This document shows, one piece after another, positions 48,993 through 60,603 of a DNA stretch of 64,000 nucleotides (position 1 is its first letter; every line of letters begins with the position of its first letter). Both the position numbers and the translations under genes were made by a program. The notes under the pieces are model-generated. The model was not told the origin of the DNA. It made no database searches and saw only the letters and a list, made by a program, of their open reading frames with translations. Source of the stretch: Erwinia sp. E602 (GTDB taxonomy: Bacteria; Pseudomonadota; Gammaproteobacteria; Enterobacterales; Enterobacteriaceae); assembly GCF_018141005.1 (NCBI RefSeq), contig NZ_CP046582.1, positions 3,410,001 to 3,474,000 of the forward strand, in the 5' to 3' direction.

Positions 48993-51800
48993 TTAATCTA
49001 CGTTCAGCGCGTCATTAACCAGATCTTGCTGCTGCTGCTGGTGAACGGACATGTAACCCACGGCCGGCGATGCGGATGCAGGACGACCGGCATAACGTAA
49101 TGAAGCCCCAAATGGCACGATTTCGCGGAAATGGTGCTGGCTGCAGTACCATGCGCCCTGATTCAGCGGCTCTTCCTGACACCAGACAAAATCATGAACG
49201 TGGGCATACGGCTGCAACGCTTCCTGTACGGCTTTGTGCGGGAACGGATAGAGCTGTTCGATACGCACAATCGCCACATTGCTTTGCTCATTTTTACGGC
49301 GTTTTTCCAGCAGATCGTAATAGACTTTACCGGAACAGAGCACTACGCGCTTCACGCCCTGCGGGTCGAGATCGTCGATCTCGCCAATCGCCGGACGGAA
49401 GGCTCCGTCGGCCAGCTCTTCCAGCGACGAGACCGCCAGCGGATGGCGCAGCAGCGACTTCGGCGACATCACCACCAGCGGACGGCGCATACCACGCAAC
49501 GCCTGGCGACGCAGCATATGGTAAACCTGCGCCGGCGTGGACGGCACGCACACCTGCATATTCTGCTCGGCGCAGAGTTGCAGATAGCGTTCCAGACGCG
49601 CGGAGGAGTGCTCAGGGCCCTGGCCTTCGTAGCCGTGCGGCAGCAGCATCACCAGGCCACACATACGGCCCCACTTCTGCTCGCCGGAGCTGATGAACTG
49701 GTCGATCACCACCTGCGCACCGTTGGCGAAGTCACCGAACTGCGCTTCCCAGATGGTCAGGGTACGCGGCTCTGCCGTTGCATAGCCGTACTCGAACGCC
49801 AGTACCGCTTCTTCCGACAGCACGGAGTCCCAGACCTTAAACACGCCCTGGCCGTTGTGCACGTGCTGCAGCGGGGTGTAAGTCGAGCCGTTGGACTGGT
49901 TATGGATCACCGCATGACGGTGGAAGAAGGTGCCACGGCCCATGTCTTCACCTGAGAGGCGGCACGGAATACCTTCATCAACCAGCGTGGCGTAGGCCAG
50001 GTTTTCTGCTGCGCCCCAGTCGAACGGCTTGTTGCCGGCGGCCATTTCAGCGCGATCGTTGTAGATCTTCGCCACGCGGGACTGCATCTCAACCGCGTCC
50101 GGCACCGTACTGATGCGTTTCGCCAGCGACTGCAGACGCTGCGGGTCCAGTTTCTCCGGATAGCCTTCATCCCAGTCGTGATTCAGATACGGTGACCAGG
50201 TAAAGGAGTGCAGGCTCATCGGACGCCATGCCGGCACCACACATTCGCCGGCATCCAGCGCGTCACGGTACAGGTTGACCATTTCCGTGGCATCTTCCAG
50301 GCTGGCAACCTGTTCAGATTCCAGCTTGTCCGCGTAAATCTTACGCGGAGTCGGGTGTTTCTTGATCTTCTGGTACATCACCGGCTGGGTGGCGCTAGGC
50401 TCATCCGCTTCGTTGTGACCATGACGGCGGTAACACACCAGATCGATAAACACGTCGCGTTTAAAGGTGTTACGGAAATCCAACGCCAGGCGGGTGACAA
50501 AGGCCACCGCTTCCGGATCGTCCGCGTTAACGTGGAAGATCGGAGCCAGCACCATTTTACCGATGTCGGTACAGTACTGACTTGAACGGGCGTCTTTCGG
50601 GTTAGAGGTGGTGAAACCAACCTGGTTGTTGATCACGATACGCACGGTACCGCCAACTTCATAACCGCGGGCCGCCGACATGTTCAGCGTTTCCTGCACC
50701 ACGCCCTGGCCGATCACCGCCGCATCACCGTGGATGGTAATCGGCAGCACTTTGTTGGAACCCGGTTCATCCATGCGGTCAAGACGCGCACGCACCGAGC
50801 CCATCACTACCGGGCTGACGATCTCAAGGTGAGACGGGTTAAACGCCAGCGCCAGGTGTACCATGCCGCCGGGGGTTTCCACGTCGGACGAGAAGCCCAT
50901 ATGGTACTTCACGTCACCGGTGCCGAGGTGTTCTTTATGCTTGCCGGAGAACTCGTCGAACAGATCCTGGGGCCTTTTGCCCAGCACGTTGATCAGCACG
51001 TTCAGACGGCCGCGGTGCGCCATACCCAGCACCACTTCACGCGTACCGCTCTTGCCGGCATGATGGATCATGTCGTTGAGCATCGGCACCAGCGCATCGC
51101 CGCCTTCCAGGGAGAAACGCTTCGCCCCGGGGAATTTCGCGCCCAGATAGCGCTCCAGGCCTTCAGCTGCCGTCAGCTGTTGCAGGAAGCCCTTCTTCTC
51201 TTCAGAGGAGAAGGAAGCCTGCCCCACCACCGATTCGATACGCTGCTGGATCCAGCGTTTCTCTTCCGTGTTGGTCATATGCATGTACTCGGCCCCGATC
51301 GAGCCGCAGTAGGTCTGTTTCAGCGCGGCGTACAGATCGGCCAGCTTCAGCGTCTCTTTGCCGATCGCAAACGAGCCTACGTTGAAGCTTTCCTGCAGGT
51401 CGGCATCGGTCAGGCCGTGCCAGGCCGGATCGAGATCCGGCACCGTATCCTGCTTCCACAGGCCTAACGGATCGAGATTGGCCTGCTGATGGCCGCGGAA
51501 ACGGAAGGCATTTATCAGCTGCAGGACCTTTACCTGTTTGGCATTGGTTTCCGGATCGCTGACGGAGGCCGTGTAGCGCGTAGCATCTTTCGCCAGACGG
51601 CGGAAGTATTCACGCGTGGTGGAATGAAACTGCTCTGGTTTAACTCCCGTCCCCGGAAGCTGCTGGAAAAGCGATTTCCAGGCATCGTCAACAGAGTCAG
51701 GATCGGTCAGGAAGTCCTCATAGAGCTGCTCTATGTAGGACTGGTTCGCGCCGGCCAGCCAGGATGAGTCCAGCCAGGGTTTCATCGCGCTGTTCTGCAT
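48993..51800 (-). CDS. sucA: 2-oxoglutarate dehydrogenase E1 subunit
   Basis: SucA decarboxylates 2-oxoglutarate with thiamine diphosphate and passes the succinyl group to SucB. The 935-residue protein (E. coli 933) starts [20 protein letters not shown]. It has the thiamine-binding core [29 protein letters not shown] and [11 protein letters not shown], and the C-terminal [13 protein letters not shown] region. AAGGGA lies 6 bases upstream. It follows sdhB after a 348-base structured gap. Confidence 0.98.
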   Translation of the reverse strand: MQNSAMKPWLDSSWLAGANQSYIEQLYEDFLTDPDSVDDAWKSLFQQLPGTGVKPEQFHSTTREYFRRLAKDATRYTASVSDPETNAKQVKVLQLINAFRFRGHQQANLDPLGLWKQDTVPDLDPAWHGLTDADLQESFNVGSFAIGKETLKLADLYAALKQTYCGSIGAEYMHMTNTEEKRWIQQRIESVVGQASFSSEEKKGFLQQLTAAEGLERYLGAKFPGAKRFSLEGGDALVPMLNDMIHHAGKSGTREVVLGMAHRGRLNVLINVLGKRPQDLFDEFSGKHKEHLGTGDVKYHMGFSSDVETPGGMVHLALAFNPSHLEIVSPVVMGSVRARLDRMDEPGSNKVLPITIHGDAAVIGQGVVQETLNMSAARGYEVGGTVRIVINNQVGFTTSNPKDARSSQYCTDIGKMVLAPIFHVNADDPEAVAFVTRLALDFRNTFKRDVFIDLVCYRRHGHNEADEPSATQPVMYQKIKKHPTPRKIYADKLESEQVASLEDATEMVNLYRDALDAGECVVPAWRPMSLHSFTWSPYLNHDWDEGYPEKLDPQRLQSLAKRISTVPDAVEMQSRVAKIYNDRAEMAAGNKPFDWGAAENLAYATLVDEGIPCRLSGEDMGRGTFFHRHAVIHNQSNGSTYTPLQHVHNGQGVFKVWDSVLSEEAVLAFEYGYATAEPRTLTIWEAQFGDFANGAQVVIDQFISSGEQKWGRMCGLVMLLPHGYEGQGPEHSSARLERYLQLCAEQNMQVCVPSTPAQVYHMLRRQALRGMRRPLVVMSPKSLLRHPLAVSSLEELADGAFRPAIGEIDDLDPQGVKRVVLCSGKVYYDLLEKRRKNEQSNVAIVRIEQLYPFPHKAVQEALQPYAHVHDFVWCQEEPLNQGAWYCSQHHFREIVPFGASLRYAGRPASASPAVGYMSVHQQQQQDLVNDALNVD

Positions 51801-52148
51801 TGTGATCCCTTAAGCATTATGCTTTTTTTCGCCGTGGTTATTGAAGGAACCTTTGCAAGTCCCGTGCCGCGTTAACGGCTTACCATATACGGTTCTTCGA
51901 TACGAGCAGCGGCCCGTAAGGGAACCTTTGCGAGACGTCTCAGGCGGCAAATCAGCCCAAAACACCTTCCAAAGATCGCCTGTTAAAAGACCGGGAACCT
52001 GAGGTTCCCGGATATGCACGTCATCCTTCACGCTGCCTCTGCGTTGGCTGCTCTCATTAACCCCAGTCACATAGCGGCCTATGCTCCCGGGGATTCACTC
52101 GTTTGCCGCCTTGATGCACCCTGAATGATTTTGTGCATATTTTTGTCG
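51801..52148 (-). other. Structured sdhB-sucA intercistronic region
   Basis: On the minus-strand RNA, GGGAACCT (from 52009-52002) pairs with AGGTTCCC (52000-51993). Two further AAGGTTCC copies follow, in GCAAAGGTTCCC (51931-51920) and GCAAAGGTTCC (51856-51846), which could pair with the same GGGAACC. An 86-codon frame spans 51810-52070 but has no family features. An internal sucA promoter is likely here, as in E. coli. Confidence 0.5.
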
Positions 52149-52865
52149 TTATGCGCCCCGTTGCAGCAGCATCGACTTGATATGGCCGATGGCTTTGGTC
52201 GGGTTGAGCCCTTTCGGACACACGCTCACACAGTTCATGATGCTGTGACAGCGGAATACGCTGAAAGCATCGTTCAGATTATCCAGACGGGCATCCGTTT
52301 CGGTATCACGGCTGTCAATCAGGAAACGGTACGCCGCCAGCAGGCCAGCCGGACCGACGAACTTGTCGGGGTTCCACCAGAACGACGGGCACGAAGTTGA
52401 ACAACAGGCACAAAGTATACACTCGTACAGGCCATCCAGTTTTTCACGCTGCTCAGGGGCCTGTAAATGCTCCCTGGACGGTGGATTTTTCCCATTATTC
52501 AACAGGTAAGGCTTAATCTTCTCATACTGAGCATAGAATTGCCCCATGTCCACCACCAAATCGCGGATCACCGGCAGGCCGGGCAGCGGGCGGATAACAA
52601 TTTTCTGCTTGCCGTTCCCCAGCGCGGACACCGGGGTAATGCAGGCGAGGCCATTTTTACCATTCATGTTGATGCCGTCTGAGCCACAGACGCCTTCACG
52701 GCAGGAGCGACGGAAGGCCAGCGTCGGATCCTGCTCTTTCAGACGCATCAGCGCGTCCAGCAGCATCATGTCACGGCCGTCTTCCGACTCCAGCGTATAA
52801 TCCTGCATGCGCGGCGCATCATCGACATCCGGGTTGTAGCGATAGATGGAAAATTCGAGTTTCAT
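52149..52865 (-). CDS. sdhB: Succinate dehydrogenase iron-sulfur subunit
   Basis: SdhB passes electrons from FAD to ubiquinone through three Fe-S clusters. The 238 residues match E. coli length. Cysteine groups are CREGVCGSDGINMNGKNGLAC (2Fe-2S, about 55-75), CILCACCSTSC (4Fe-4S) and CHSIMNCVSVCPKGLNP (3Fe-4S). It lies 15 bases after sdhA. Confidence 0.98.
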   Translation of the reverse strand: MKLEFSIYRYNPDVDDAPRMQDYTLESEDGRDMMLLDALMRLKEQDPTLAFRRSCREGVCGSDGINMNGKNGLACITPVSALGNGKQKIVIRPLPGLPVIRDLVVDMGQFYAQYEKIKPYLLNNGKNPPSREHLQAPEQREKLDGLYECILCACCSTSCPSFWWNPDKFVGPAGLLAAYRFLIDSRDTETDARLDNLNDAFSVFRCHSIMNCVSVCPKGLNPTKAIGHIKSMLLQRGA

Positions 52866-52880
52866 GTCTCTCTCCGCAAA

Positions 52881-54647
52881 CTAGTAGGTACGCGCTTTCG
52901 GCGGGAAGGCCGCACGCAGTTTCGGTTGCATGTTCACTTCACGGCGCGTCATGCTGTCGTTTTGCGGCAGATACAGGGTATGGCATAACCAGTTCGCATC
53001 GTCACGCTCAGGGTAATCGAAGCGGCTGTGCGCGCCACGGCTTTCGGTGCGGAAGTTGGCCGACAGCGCGGTGGCATAAGCCGTTTCCATCAGGTTATCC
53101 AGCTCCAGGCACTCCACACGCTGGGTGTTGAAGTCACTGGAACGATCGTCCAGGCGGGCGTTGTGCAGACGTTCACGCAGCACTTTCAGCTCCTCCAGCC
53201 CTTTCGCCATCGCATCACCTTCACGGAACACCGAGAAGTTGTTCTGCATGCAGGACTGCAGCGCTTTACGCAGCTCGGCCGGGTCTTCACCGGTGGTGTT
53301 GTTGTCCCAGCGGTTGTAGCGCGCCATCGCAGCGTTAACTTCATCTTCGGTGGCGTCACGCAGGGTTCCCTGCTCGGCGATCGATTCCGCCAGATGCAGG
53401 CCTGCCGCGCGGCCAAATACCACCAGGTCCAGCAGCGAGTTGCCGCCAAGACGGTTAGCACCGTGCACCGAAACGCAGGCGATCTCACCGACCGCAAACA
53501 GGCCCGGGATCAGCACGTCTTCACCCTGCTCGTTGACCGTCAGTGCCTGGCCGCTGACGCGGGTAGGAATACCGCCCATCATATAGTGGCAGGTTGGGAT
53601 CACCGGAATCGGCTCTTTGACAGGGTCGACGTGGGCAAAGGTGCGCGACAGTTCAAGGATGCCCGGCAGGCGAGCTTCCAGCACATCCTTACCGAGGTGG
53701 TCCAGTTTCAGCTTGGCGTGCGGGCCCCACGGGCCATCGCAGCCGCGGCCTTCGCGGATTTCGATCATGATGGAACGCGCGACCACGTCACGACCGGCGA
53801 GATCTTTGGCATTCGGTGCGTAACGCTCCATAAAGCGCTCGCCGTGTTTGTTCAGCAGGTAACCGCCTTCCCCACGGCAGCCTTCGGTCACCAGCACGCC
53901 CGCGCCGGCGATGCCGGTCGGGTGGAACTGCCACATTTCCATATCCTGCAACGGCACGCCGGCGCGCAGCGCCATGCCGACGCCGTCACCGGTACAGATA
54001 TGGGCGTTGGTGGTGGACTGGTAGATGCGTCCGGCACCGCCGGTGGCCAGCACCGTTGCCTTGGCCTTGAAGTAAACCACTTCACCGTCTTCGATATTCA
54101 TCGCGGTGCAACCGACCACCGCACCGTCAGCATTCTTCACCAGATCCAGCGCATACCATTCAGAGAAGATAGTGGTGTGGTTTTTCAGGTTTTGCTGGTA
54201 GAGGGTGTGCAGCAGGGCGTGACCGGTACGGTCTGCCGCCGCCGCGGTGCGTGCCGCCTGCTCGCCGCCGAAGTTTTTCGACTGGCCACCAAACGGGCGC
54301 TGATAGATACGGCCATCGTCCAGGCGGGAGAACGGCAGGCCCATATGTTCCAGTTCCAGAATCGCTTCCGGACCGGTTTTACACATATATTCAATCGCGT
54401 CCTGGTCACCGATATAGTCGGAGCCTTTAACGGTGTCGTACATGTGCCATTCCCAGTCATCTTCATGGGTGTTACCCAGCGCAACGGTGATACCGCCCTG
54501 CGCAGACACGGTATGGGAACGGGTTGGAAATACTTTAGACAGCAGGGCACAGCTCTGGCCCGACTGGGAGATCTGTAAGGCGGCGCGCATACCTGCACCA
54601 CCCGCGCCGATCACCACGGCATCAAATTCTCTTACTGGCAACTTCAT
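52881..54647 (-). CDS. sdhA: Succinate dehydrogenase flavoprotein subunit
   Basis: SdhA oxidises succinate to fumarate on covalently bound FAD. The 588-residue protein (E. coli length) has the nucleotide loop [12 protein letters not shown] (12-23), His45 in [12 protein letters not shown] for FAD attachment, and the substrate-site segments HPTGIAGAG and [10 protein letters not shown] use the ATG at 54647, which shares a base with the sdhD stop (TAATG); four upstream codons are open but unneeded. Confidence 0.98.
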   Translation of the reverse strand: MKLPVREFDAVVIGAGGAGMRAALQISQSGQSCALLSKVFPTRSHTVSAQGGITVALGNTHEDDWEWHMYDTVKGSDYIGDQDAIEYMCKTGPEAILELEHMGLPFSRLDDGRIYQRPFGGQSKNFGGEQAARTAAAADRTGHALLHTLYQQNLKNHTTIFSEWYALDLVKNADGAVVGCTAMNIEDGEVVYFKAKATVLATGGAGRIYQSTTNAHICTGDGVGMALRAGVPLQDMEMWQFHPTGIAGAGVLVTEGCRGEGGYLLNKHGERFMERYAPNAKDLAGRDVVARSIMIEIREGRGCDGPWGPHAKLKLDHLGKDVLEARLPGILELSRTFAHVDPVKEPIPVIPTCHYMMGGIPTRVSGQALTVNEQGEDVLIPGLFAVGEIACVSVHGANRLGGNSLLDLVVFGRAAGLHLAESIAEQGTLRDATEDEVNAAMARYNRWDNNTTGEDPAELRKALQSCMQNNFSVFREGDAMAKGLEELKVLRERLHNARLDDRSSDFNTQRVECLELDNLMETAYATALSANFRTESRGAHSRFDYPERDDANWLCHTLYLPQNDSMTRREVNMQPKLRAAFPPKARTY

Positions 54648-54994
54648 TACGCACCCCACACGACAACAGTTCCGTAAATTGCATAGACGAACAGCGCGAC
54701 CACAATCACCAGCTGCAGCACCATACGCAGCGCCAGCGGTTTAATGTAGTCGGTCAGTACCTGCCACATGCCAATCCAGCCATGAACCAGAATGCACAAC
54801 AGCGTCAGCAACGTGAAAACTTTGGTTACCGGGGAGGCAAAGAAGCCATGCCAGATGTCATAAGTCAGTGGCCCTGACATGATCAGGAAGCCGAGGATAT
54901 AAAGCACATAAAGGGTCATTACCATGGCGGCAGCTCGCAGCAGCAGCCAGTCATGGATTCCGTTGCGACCCAGTGCAGAAGCGTTACTTACCAT
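54647..54994 (-). CDS. sdhD: Succinate dehydrogenase membrane anchor SdhD
   Basis: A 115-residue membrane subunit with three helices (about 19-39, 59-80 and 90-112). It supplies part of the haem b and ubiquinone site; [13 protein letters not shown] includes the conserved haem-ligand His and the quinone-site Tyr. It overlaps sdhC by 7 bases and sdhA by one. Confidence 0.97.
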   Translation of the reverse strand: MVSNASALGRNGIHDWLLLRAAAMVMTLYVLYILGFLIMSGPLTYDIWHGFFASPVTKVFTLLTLLCILVHGWIGMWQVLTDYIKPLALRMVLQLVIVVALFVYAIYGTVVVWGA

Positions 54995-55377
54995 ACGAGG
55001 ACTCCTGCAAGAACAGACAGCACGACAGTGATAGCGAAAGCAATATGCGCGGAACGTTTACCCGCCTCTAAGGTTTCTTCCAGGTAGCCGAAATCCATCA
55101 GCATGTGGCGAATACCGACCACAATGTGATAAGCGAGCGCAGTGAGAATGCCCCACATAATGAATTTGGCGAAGAAGCTGGTCATCACGGCGGATGCCTG
55201 ATCGAAACCTTCGGGAGAAGAGAGCGAGAGACCCAGTAACCAGAGCAATATCCCGATCGACACAAAGGTGATCACCCCGGATACGCGGTGGAGAATGGAC
55301 GCTATTGCAGTTACGGGAAACCGGATCGTAGAGAGATCCAAGTTGACAGGTCTTTGTTTTTTCACGGTTTTGCCCAC
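54988..55377 (-). CDS. sdhC: Succinate dehydrogenase cytochrome b556 subunit
   Basis: A 129-residue membrane subunit (E. coli length) with three helices and the signature [20 protein letters not shown] followed by LHRVSG with the quinone-site Ser/Arg. [18 protein letters not shown] holds the haem b histidine. The start is GTG at 55377. It opens sdhCDAB-sucABCD and is read from the shared gltA region. Confidence 0.97.
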   Translation of the reverse strand: MGKTVKKQRPVNLDLSTIRFPVTAIASILHRVSGVITFVSIGILLWLLGLSLSSPEGFDQASAVMTSFFAKFIMWGILTALAYHIVVGIRHMLMDFGYLEETLEAGKRSAHIAFAITVVLSVLAGVLVW

Positions 55378-56005
55378 ACAGCCTTTCTTATTTTGCTTCC
55401 TCCGGTCCTGAAGGGGGGCTCAGACAGCGTCACACGTGAAACTTTGCGCAGGCACTAAAACTACAAACGTCCAGTGTCAGATAATAGCGCGCATGAAACG
55501 CTGGGTGGCTCCTACAGCAGGGTTTTCCGGAGACCTGGCCGCAGTATAGGGGGATCACATTCTTATTACAATTCCCCTACAAACACTTTGGGGAATTTAA
55601 AGTGGAACAGTGATCACCCTCACGGATTTTACATTCTACACAAATTTAATTATCTGATTTGACAATACTTAAACAACTTTGTTACAAACGATGCCTCAAA
55701 AGGACTATGATGCACAAAAGTTATGGGGATACACTTTCCCCTAAGCACAAGTTATGTAACATTGATGATGATTATCTATAAAGTATCGGGTTTTGGTTAT
55801 GATGTAGGATATGGCCAAACCGGGTCTTAAACCATGATACGCATCAGGAATGTGCCACCCAGGCCAACGCGCCCGTCACTCTGTACCCTGCACATTATAA
55901 GATGCCACAGAGTTGATATCCTTATAGCGCCTGGCAATAAGGCTGGGAGGTTGTGGTTTTCCCGGTGGTAAATGATCCCTGTATAAGGCGCTAAGGAGAC
56001 TATAA
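55378..56005. promoter_or_regulatory. Divergent sdhC/gltA promoter region
   Basis: A 628-base A/T-rich region between two divergent TCA-cycle genes. TTGACA at about 55659 followed 17 bases later by TTACAA is a plausible promoter core directed rightward. In E. coli this region is controlled by ArcA, CRP and other factors; I see A/T-rich GTTA-type repeats but cannot fix individual sites. No protein gene is seen. The gltA ribosome-binding site AAGGAG is at its right end. Confidence 0.6.
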
Positions 56006-57289
56006 ATGGCTGATAAAAAAGCGACGCTAACCCTCGACGGCGAAGCCCCTATTGAGCTGAACGTACTGAAAGGTACGCTGGGCCCGGAAGAGATCGACGT
56101 ACGAGCTCTGGGCTCTAAAGGGTATTTCACTTTTGACCCTGGCTTCACCTCTACCGCGTCGTGCGAATCCAAAATCACCTTTATCGACGGTGATGAAGGC
56201 ATTCTGCTGCACCGTGGTTTCCCGATCGACCAGCTGGCCCTGCACTCCAACTATCTGGAAGTATGCTACATCCTGCTGAACGGTGAAGCTCCTACCCCGG
56301 AACAGTTCAACGAATTCAAAGTCACCGTGACCCGCCACACCATGTTGCATGAGCAGATCCACCATCTGTTCCGCGGCTTCCGCCGTGACTCGCACCCGAT
56401 GGCGGTGATGTGCGGCGTGACCGGCGCACTGGCGGCGTTCTATCACGATGCGATGGACGTAAACATTGAGCGTCACCGCGAAATCGCCGCGTTCCGCCTG
56501 CTGTCGAAAATGCCGACCATGGCAGCGATGTGTTACAAATATTCAATCGGCCAGCCGTTTGCTTATCCGCGTAACGATCTCTCCTATGCCGGCAACTTCC
56601 TGCATATGATGTTCTCCACACCGTGCGAAGACTACGTGGTGAACCCGGTGCTGGAACGTGCGATGGACCGGATCTTAATCCTGCACGCCGATCACGAGCA
56701 GAACGCGTCGACCTCCACCGTGCGTACCGCCGGTTCATCCGGTGCTAACCCGTTTGCCTGCATCGCGGCCGGTATCGCGTCACTGTGGGGGCCTGCACAC
56801 GGCGGTGCCAACGAAGCCTGCCTGCGTATGCTGGAAGAGATCAGCACCGTTGAGCACATTCCTGAGTTCCTGCGCCGCGCCAAAGACAAAAACGATTCGT
56901 TCCGTCTGATGGGCTTCGGTCACCGCGTTTACAAAAACTACGACCCGCGTGCCACCGTAATGCGTGAGACCTGCCATGAAGTGCTCAACGAGCTGGGCAT
57001 GAAAGATGACCTGCTGGAAGTGGCGATGGAGCTGGAACACATTGCGCTTAATGACCCGTACTTCATCGAGCGTAAGCTGTATCCAAACGTCGACTTCTAC
57101 TCCGGCATCATCCTTAAGGCGATGGGCATCCCGTCATCCATGTTTACGGTGATCTTCGCCATGGCGCGTACCGTTGGCTGGATCGCCCACTGGAAAGAGA
57201 TGCATGACGAAGGCGTCAAGATCGCCCGTCCGCGTCAGCTCTACACCGGTTACGAACAGCGTGATTTTACCTCACAGCTGAAGAAGTAA
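56006..57289 (+). CDS. gltA: Citrate synthase
   Basis: GltA makes citrate from oxaloacetate and acetyl-CoA. The 427 residues equal the E. coli type II, NADH-inhibited enzyme. It begins [20 protein letters not shown]. Catalytic segments are [28 protein letters not shown] and the Asp region [15 protein letters not shown]. It diverges from sdhC and is followed by a strong terminator. Confidence 0.98.
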   Translation: MADKKATLTLDGEAPIELNVLKGTLGPEEIDVRALGSKGYFTFDPGFTSTASCESKITFIDGDEGILLHRGFPIDQLALHSNYLEVCYILLNGEAPTPEQFNEFKVTVTRHTMLHEQIHHLFRGFRRDSHPMAVMCGVTGALAAFYHDAMDVNIERHREIAAFRLLSKMPTMAAMCYKYSIGQPFAYPRNDLSYAGNFLHMMFSTPCEDYVVNPVLERAMDRILILHADHEQNASTSTVRTAGSSGANPFACIAAGIASLWGPAHGGANEACLRMLEEISTVEHIPEFLRRAKDKNDSFRLMGFGHRVYKNYDPRATVMRETCHEVLNELGMKDDLLEVAMELEHIALNDPYFIERKLYPNVDFYSGIILKAMGIPSSMFTVIFAMARTVGWIAHWKEMHDEGVKIARPRQLYTGYEQRDFTSQLKK

Positions 57290-57335
57290 TCGCAGAGCGG
57301 GGCCTCCCCCGCTCTGGCTGAGCAACGTCAACGAA

Positions 57336-57364
57336 ATGGCCGGAGATCCTCCGGCCATTTTTTT
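57336..57364. terminator. Terminator after gltA
   Basis: ATGGCCGGAG (57336-57345) pairs with CTCCGGCCAT (57349-57358), followed by seven Ts. It overlaps the last bases of convergent nei. A second hairpin, AGAGCGGGG/CCCCCGCTCT, lies just after the gltA stop. Confidence 0.9.
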
Positions 57365-58154
57365 ATGGCTGACAAACAGGGCAACGGTAGAACGGCCGCG
57401 ATGCCAGCGTGCTTTTCTCAATCATGATGCCACAGCGCGGGCAGGGCTTACCGGCCCGGTGAAATACGTTAAAGCGGAACAGCGCGCCGTGATGGTGCCG
57501 CTCGTCGGCCTGCCCGCGCGTGTGGTAAGAGAGCCTGGGTATCGCCAGCAGCGCGTGGCACAGGTCCGTCAGCTGCGCATCGTTCAGCGTTTGTGCCTTA
57601 TGCTGCGGCGCCAGCCTCGCCTGCCAGAGGATCTCGGCGCGCAGATAGTTTCCCAGCCCGGCAAGAAACGCCTGATCCAACAACAGTCCGCTGAACTGCC
57701 GCCCGCGAAAGCGTTTGGACAGCAGCCGCTCGCGCACCTGCGCCTCGGTCAGCGTCATATCCAGCACGTCCGGCCCCACCCGCTGCAGAAACGGATGGCT
57801 GGCCAGCCCGTCGGCGTTCAGCAGCTGGATATCCGAGGCGCTGTAGAGCAGCAGCGTTTTGTCCGCCGTCGCCAGCCGCACCCGCAGCTGGCGTTGAGTC
57901 TGCGGTTCACTACCGGTAGCGACTACCCGCCAGACGCCGTACAACTGGTTATGGCTGTAGAGCGTCAGGCCGTTAGAGAAGTGGGTGAGCAGCGCTTTGC
58001 CACGGGTTTCCAGCGCGGTCACCCGCTCGCCGATCAGCGCCTGTTGATAGGTCTGCAGCGCGGGAAAGGCGAACCAGACGTCGGTCAGCTCTTTGCCGCG
58101 CACCGCTTTTTCCAGCTGGTCCGCCGCGCGGCGGATCTCCGGTCCTTCAGGCAT
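57363..58154 (-). CDS. nei: Endonuclease VIII
   Basis: Nei is a DNA glycosylase/AP lyase for oxidised pyrimidines. The 263-residue protein starts [18 protein letters not shown], giving the catalytic Pro1 (after Met removal) and Glu2. The helix-two-turn-helix lies around [18 protein letters not shown], and the C-terminal zinc finger is [24 protein letters not shown]. It lies 17 bases after pxpA; abrB, found beside it in E. coli, is missing. Confidence 0.97.
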   Translation of the reverse strand: MPEGPEIRRAADQLEKAVRGKELTDVWFAFPALQTYQQALIGERVTALETRGKALLTHFSNGLTLYSHNQLYGVWRVVATGSEPQTQRQLRVRLATADKTLLLYSASDIQLLNADGLASHPFLQRVGPDVLDMTLTEAQVRERLLSKRFRGRQFSGLLLDQAFLAGLGNYLRAEILWQARLAPQHKAQTLNDAQLTDLCHALLAIPRLSYHTRGQADERHHHGALFRFNVFHRAGKPCPRCGIMIEKSTLASRPFYRCPVCQP

Positions 58155-58171
58155 CGTCCTGCCTCCGTAAG

Positions 58172-58912
58172 TTAATCTGCTGCGCTGACGCGGATCTGCT
58201 GCTGACGGAATGCCCCACGCAGCCGGTGGGCAAACTCAAGCGCATGCGCCCCGTCGCCGTGCAGGCAAACCGTCTCTGCCCGCACGTTAACCCACTCGCC
58301 GCTGAGAGACTGTACCCGCCCCTGCTGCACCATGCTCAGCGTCTGCGTAATCGCCTGGGCATCACTCTCCACCAGCGCCCCCGGCTGGCCGCGCGGCACC
58401 AGCGTGCCGTCTGCCCGATAGCCACGATCGGCAAACACCTCCTGACGCGTTACCAGGCCGTGGCGCTGGCCGGCGCGGATCAGTTCGCTGTTGGCCAGCC
58501 CCACCAGCATCAGCGCCGGATCGACCGCCCGCACCGCGAGGGCAATGGCGTCAGCCAGCGCGGCATCGCCCGCCGCCTGGTTGTAGAGCATGCCGTGCGG
58601 CTTCACGTGAACCAGCCGCCCGCCTTCGCTGCGGACGATTGTTTGCAGCGCCCCGACCTGATAGAGCAGCTGGGCATACACCGTCTCCGGCGGCAGCTGC
58701 ATAGCACTGCGGCCAAAGTTCTCACGATCGGGGAACGAAGGATGTGCGCCAATCGCGACTCCCGCCGCCAGCGCCAGCCGCACCGACTGCAGCATGGTGC
58801 CGGCATCACCGGCGTGAAAGCCGCAGGCAATATTGGCCGATGAGACCAGCTGCAGCAGCTCAGCGTCGCTTCCCGCCCCTTCACCGAGATCCGCGTTAAG
58901 ATCAATCTTCAT
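58172..58912 (-). CDS. pxpA: 5-oxoprolinase subunit A
   Basis: PxpA (YbgL, LamB/YcsF family) works with PxpBC to open 5-oxoproline with ATP to glutamate. The 246 residues include [14 protein letters not shown], the metal-binding [25 protein letters not shown] and [10 protein letters not shown]. It overlaps pxpC by 11 bases; the order in transcription is pxpB-pxpC-pxpA. Confidence 0.95.
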   Translation of the reverse strand: MKIDLNADLGEGAGSDAELLQLVSSANIACGFHAGDAGTMLQSVRLALAAGVAIGAHPSFPDRENFGRSAMQLPPETVYAQLLYQVGALQTIVRSEGGRLVHVKPHGMLYNQAAGDAALADAIALAVRAVDPALMLVGLANSELIRAGQRHGLVTRQEVFADRGYRADGTLVPRGQPGALVESDAQAITQTLSMVQQGRVQSLSGEWVNVRAETVCLHGDGAHALEFAHRLRGAFRQQQIRVSAAD

Positions 58913-59831
58913 GGTTCAGCCCCCAGATCATGCGTTGCAGCGCGCGCTGCTGTTCAGCTCTGGCCCGCTGCGCCTCTTCCAGCGTACAGTGCACAAAGTG
59001 CAGCGGTTCCCCCAGCCGCAGCTGGGCCAGATGGTAAAGATCGGCTTCGATCACGCAGGCGATACGCGGGTAACCACCGGTGGTTTGCGCATCGCCCAGC
59101 AGCACGATCGGTTGCCCGGCCGGCGGCACCTGCACCACGCCGGGAACCAGCCCGTGGGAGAGCAGATCGCGGCTATTCTCCCGCTCCAGGCGGTTCCCCT
59201 GCAGCCGGTAACCCATGCGGTTGCTTTGCGGATCGAGCCGCCAGGCGGAGCGCCAGAACGCATGCTGACTCTCCTCGCTGAACTCCTGATACTCCGGTCC
59301 GGGCAGCGCCCGCACCCGGTTGCCCCACAGCAGCTGACGCACGCCGACCGGGCGTTTGAAGCGCCGCGCAGGCTGCAGCGGCAGACGGTCACCGTCGGCC
59401 AGCCTGCGCCCGGAAAAACCGCCGAAACCGGCCTGCAGATCGGTGCCGGAAGAGCCCAGCACCGGCTCCAGCGCAAAGCCGCCGTCAACGGCCAGATAGC
59501 TGCGCATGCCGCGGCTGGGCAGACCCAGCGTCAGCCGCTGGCCCTTTCTGACCGCGGTGCGCCAGCCGGTCCACACCTCACGCCCGTCAAGCCGCGCATG
59601 GCACCCTGCCCCGGTTAAGGCAAACCAGCCGTCGCGACCAAACTCAACGCAGAACTGGCCCAGGGTGATTTCCACCACCGCGCTGTCGGGCGCGTTGCCC
59701 ACCAGCAGATTGGCGGTGTGCATCGCTGGCCGATCCAGCGCCCCACCGAGGCTGATGCCGTACTGTCGCCAGCCGGGACGGCCGGCATCCTGCAGCGAGC
59801 TGCTCAGACCGGCGCGGATCAGGGTTAACAT
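58902..59831 (-). CDS. pxpC: 5-oxoprolinase subunit C
   Basis: PxpC (YbgK) is the biotin-carboxylase-like KipA/CyclA-2 family subunit, related to urea amidolyase. The 309-residue protein shows [27 protein letters not shown] near its start, and [19 protein letters not shown] near its C-terminus. It overlaps pxpB by 7 bases and pxpA by 11. Confidence 0.95.
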   Translation of the reverse strand: MLTLIRAGLSSSLQDAGRPGWRQYGISLGGALDRPAMHTANLLVGNAPDSAVVEITLGQFCVEFGRDGWFALTGAGCHARLDGREVWTGWRTAVRKGQRLTLGLPSRGMRSYLAVDGGFALEPVLGSSGTDLQAGFGGFSGRRLADGDRLPLQPARRFKRPVGVRQLLWGNRVRALPGPEYQEFSEESQHAFWRSAWRLDPQSNRMGYRLQGNRLERENSRDLLSHGLVPGVVQVPPAGQPIVLLGDAQTTGGYPRIACVIEADLYHLAQLRLGEPLHFVHCTLEEAQRARAEQQRALQRMIWGLNHED

Positions 59832-60481
59832 ACGCCCTCCTTTTGCGGTACAAAACGCAGCCGATCGCCCGGGCGCAGCAGCACCGGCGGCTGGCGATCG
59901 GGCAGAAACAGCGCGGTAGCGGTGTGGCCAATCAGCTGCCAGCCGCCAGGGGATTCAAGGGGATAGATGCCGGTCTGGCTGCCGCCGATGGCGACCGACC
60001 CGGCGGGCACCCGCACCCTTGGGGTGTCGCGGCGTGGGGTGTGCAGGCGCGGGTCCAGCCCGGCCAGGTAGGGAAACCCCGGCTGGAAGCCGATAAAGCA
60101 CACTACGTACTCAGCGGCGGCATGCATCTCCACCACCTGGCGAGCGTTCAGGCCGTGATGGCGCGCCACGTGCTGCAGATCGGCTCCGCCGCTGCCGCCG
60201 TAAATCACCGGGATGTCGACGCGGCGGAATTCCGCCTCCTGCGACCCGCTCTGCTGCCACGCCTGCTGCAGCCACGCCAGCACTTCCGCGGCGTTATGCG
60301 GCGCTTCGCGCAGGATCACGCTAAGGTTATTCATGCCCGGCACCACGTCCAGCACCTGCGGGAGCGGCTGCAGCTGCTGCGCCAGGCTCCAGACCCGCTG
60401 CTGCGCGGTGAGTGAAAACGGCGGCTCCAGCTCCAGCACCGCCGTACGTTCTCCTAACAGATAATATCGCGCGTGTTGCAC
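59825..60481 (-). CDS. pxpB: 5-oxoprolinase subunit B
   Basis: PxpB (YbgJ, KipI-like) is the partner of PxpC. The start is GTG at 60481, preceded by GGAGG with 6 bases spacing; this gives VQHARYYLLGERTAVLELEPP and 218 residues, the E. coli length. A frame opens 35 codons further upstream but is Arg/Pro-rich and without homology. Conserved blocks are GMNNLSVIL, YGGSGGADL, GFQPGFPYLAGL and GGWQLIGHT. It follows ybgI by 122 bases. Confidence 0.95.
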   Translation of the reverse strand: MQHARYYLLGERTAVLELEPPFSLTAQQRVWSLAQQLQPLPQVLDVVPGMNNLSVILREAPHNAAEVLAWLQQAWQQSGSQEAEFRRVDIPVIYGGSGGADLQHVARHHGLNARQVVEMHAAAEYVVCFIGFQPGFPYLAGLDPRLHTPRRDTPRVRVPAGSVAIGGSQTGIYPLESPGGWQLIGHTATALFLPDRQPPVLLRPGDRLRFVPQKEGVC

Positions 60482-60603
60482 AGGCAACCTCCGCAAAAAA
60501 GGTTTTTCAGGCAGTGAGCGAGCGTGGCGAAGACTTCGCGCTGGTGTCGATCTGCCGGGCAGGATCGAGGGACGCCCGGCAGACAAAGCGAACCGGGAAC
60601 CGA

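Noticed and set aside
51810..52070. An 86-codon minus-strand frame between sdhB and sucA
   Set aside because: No domain is visible and it ends just before the sucA ribosome-binding site. I recall a phantom gene once annotated at this spot in E. coli (b0725). DNA conservation here more likely reflects RNA structure or promoter elements.
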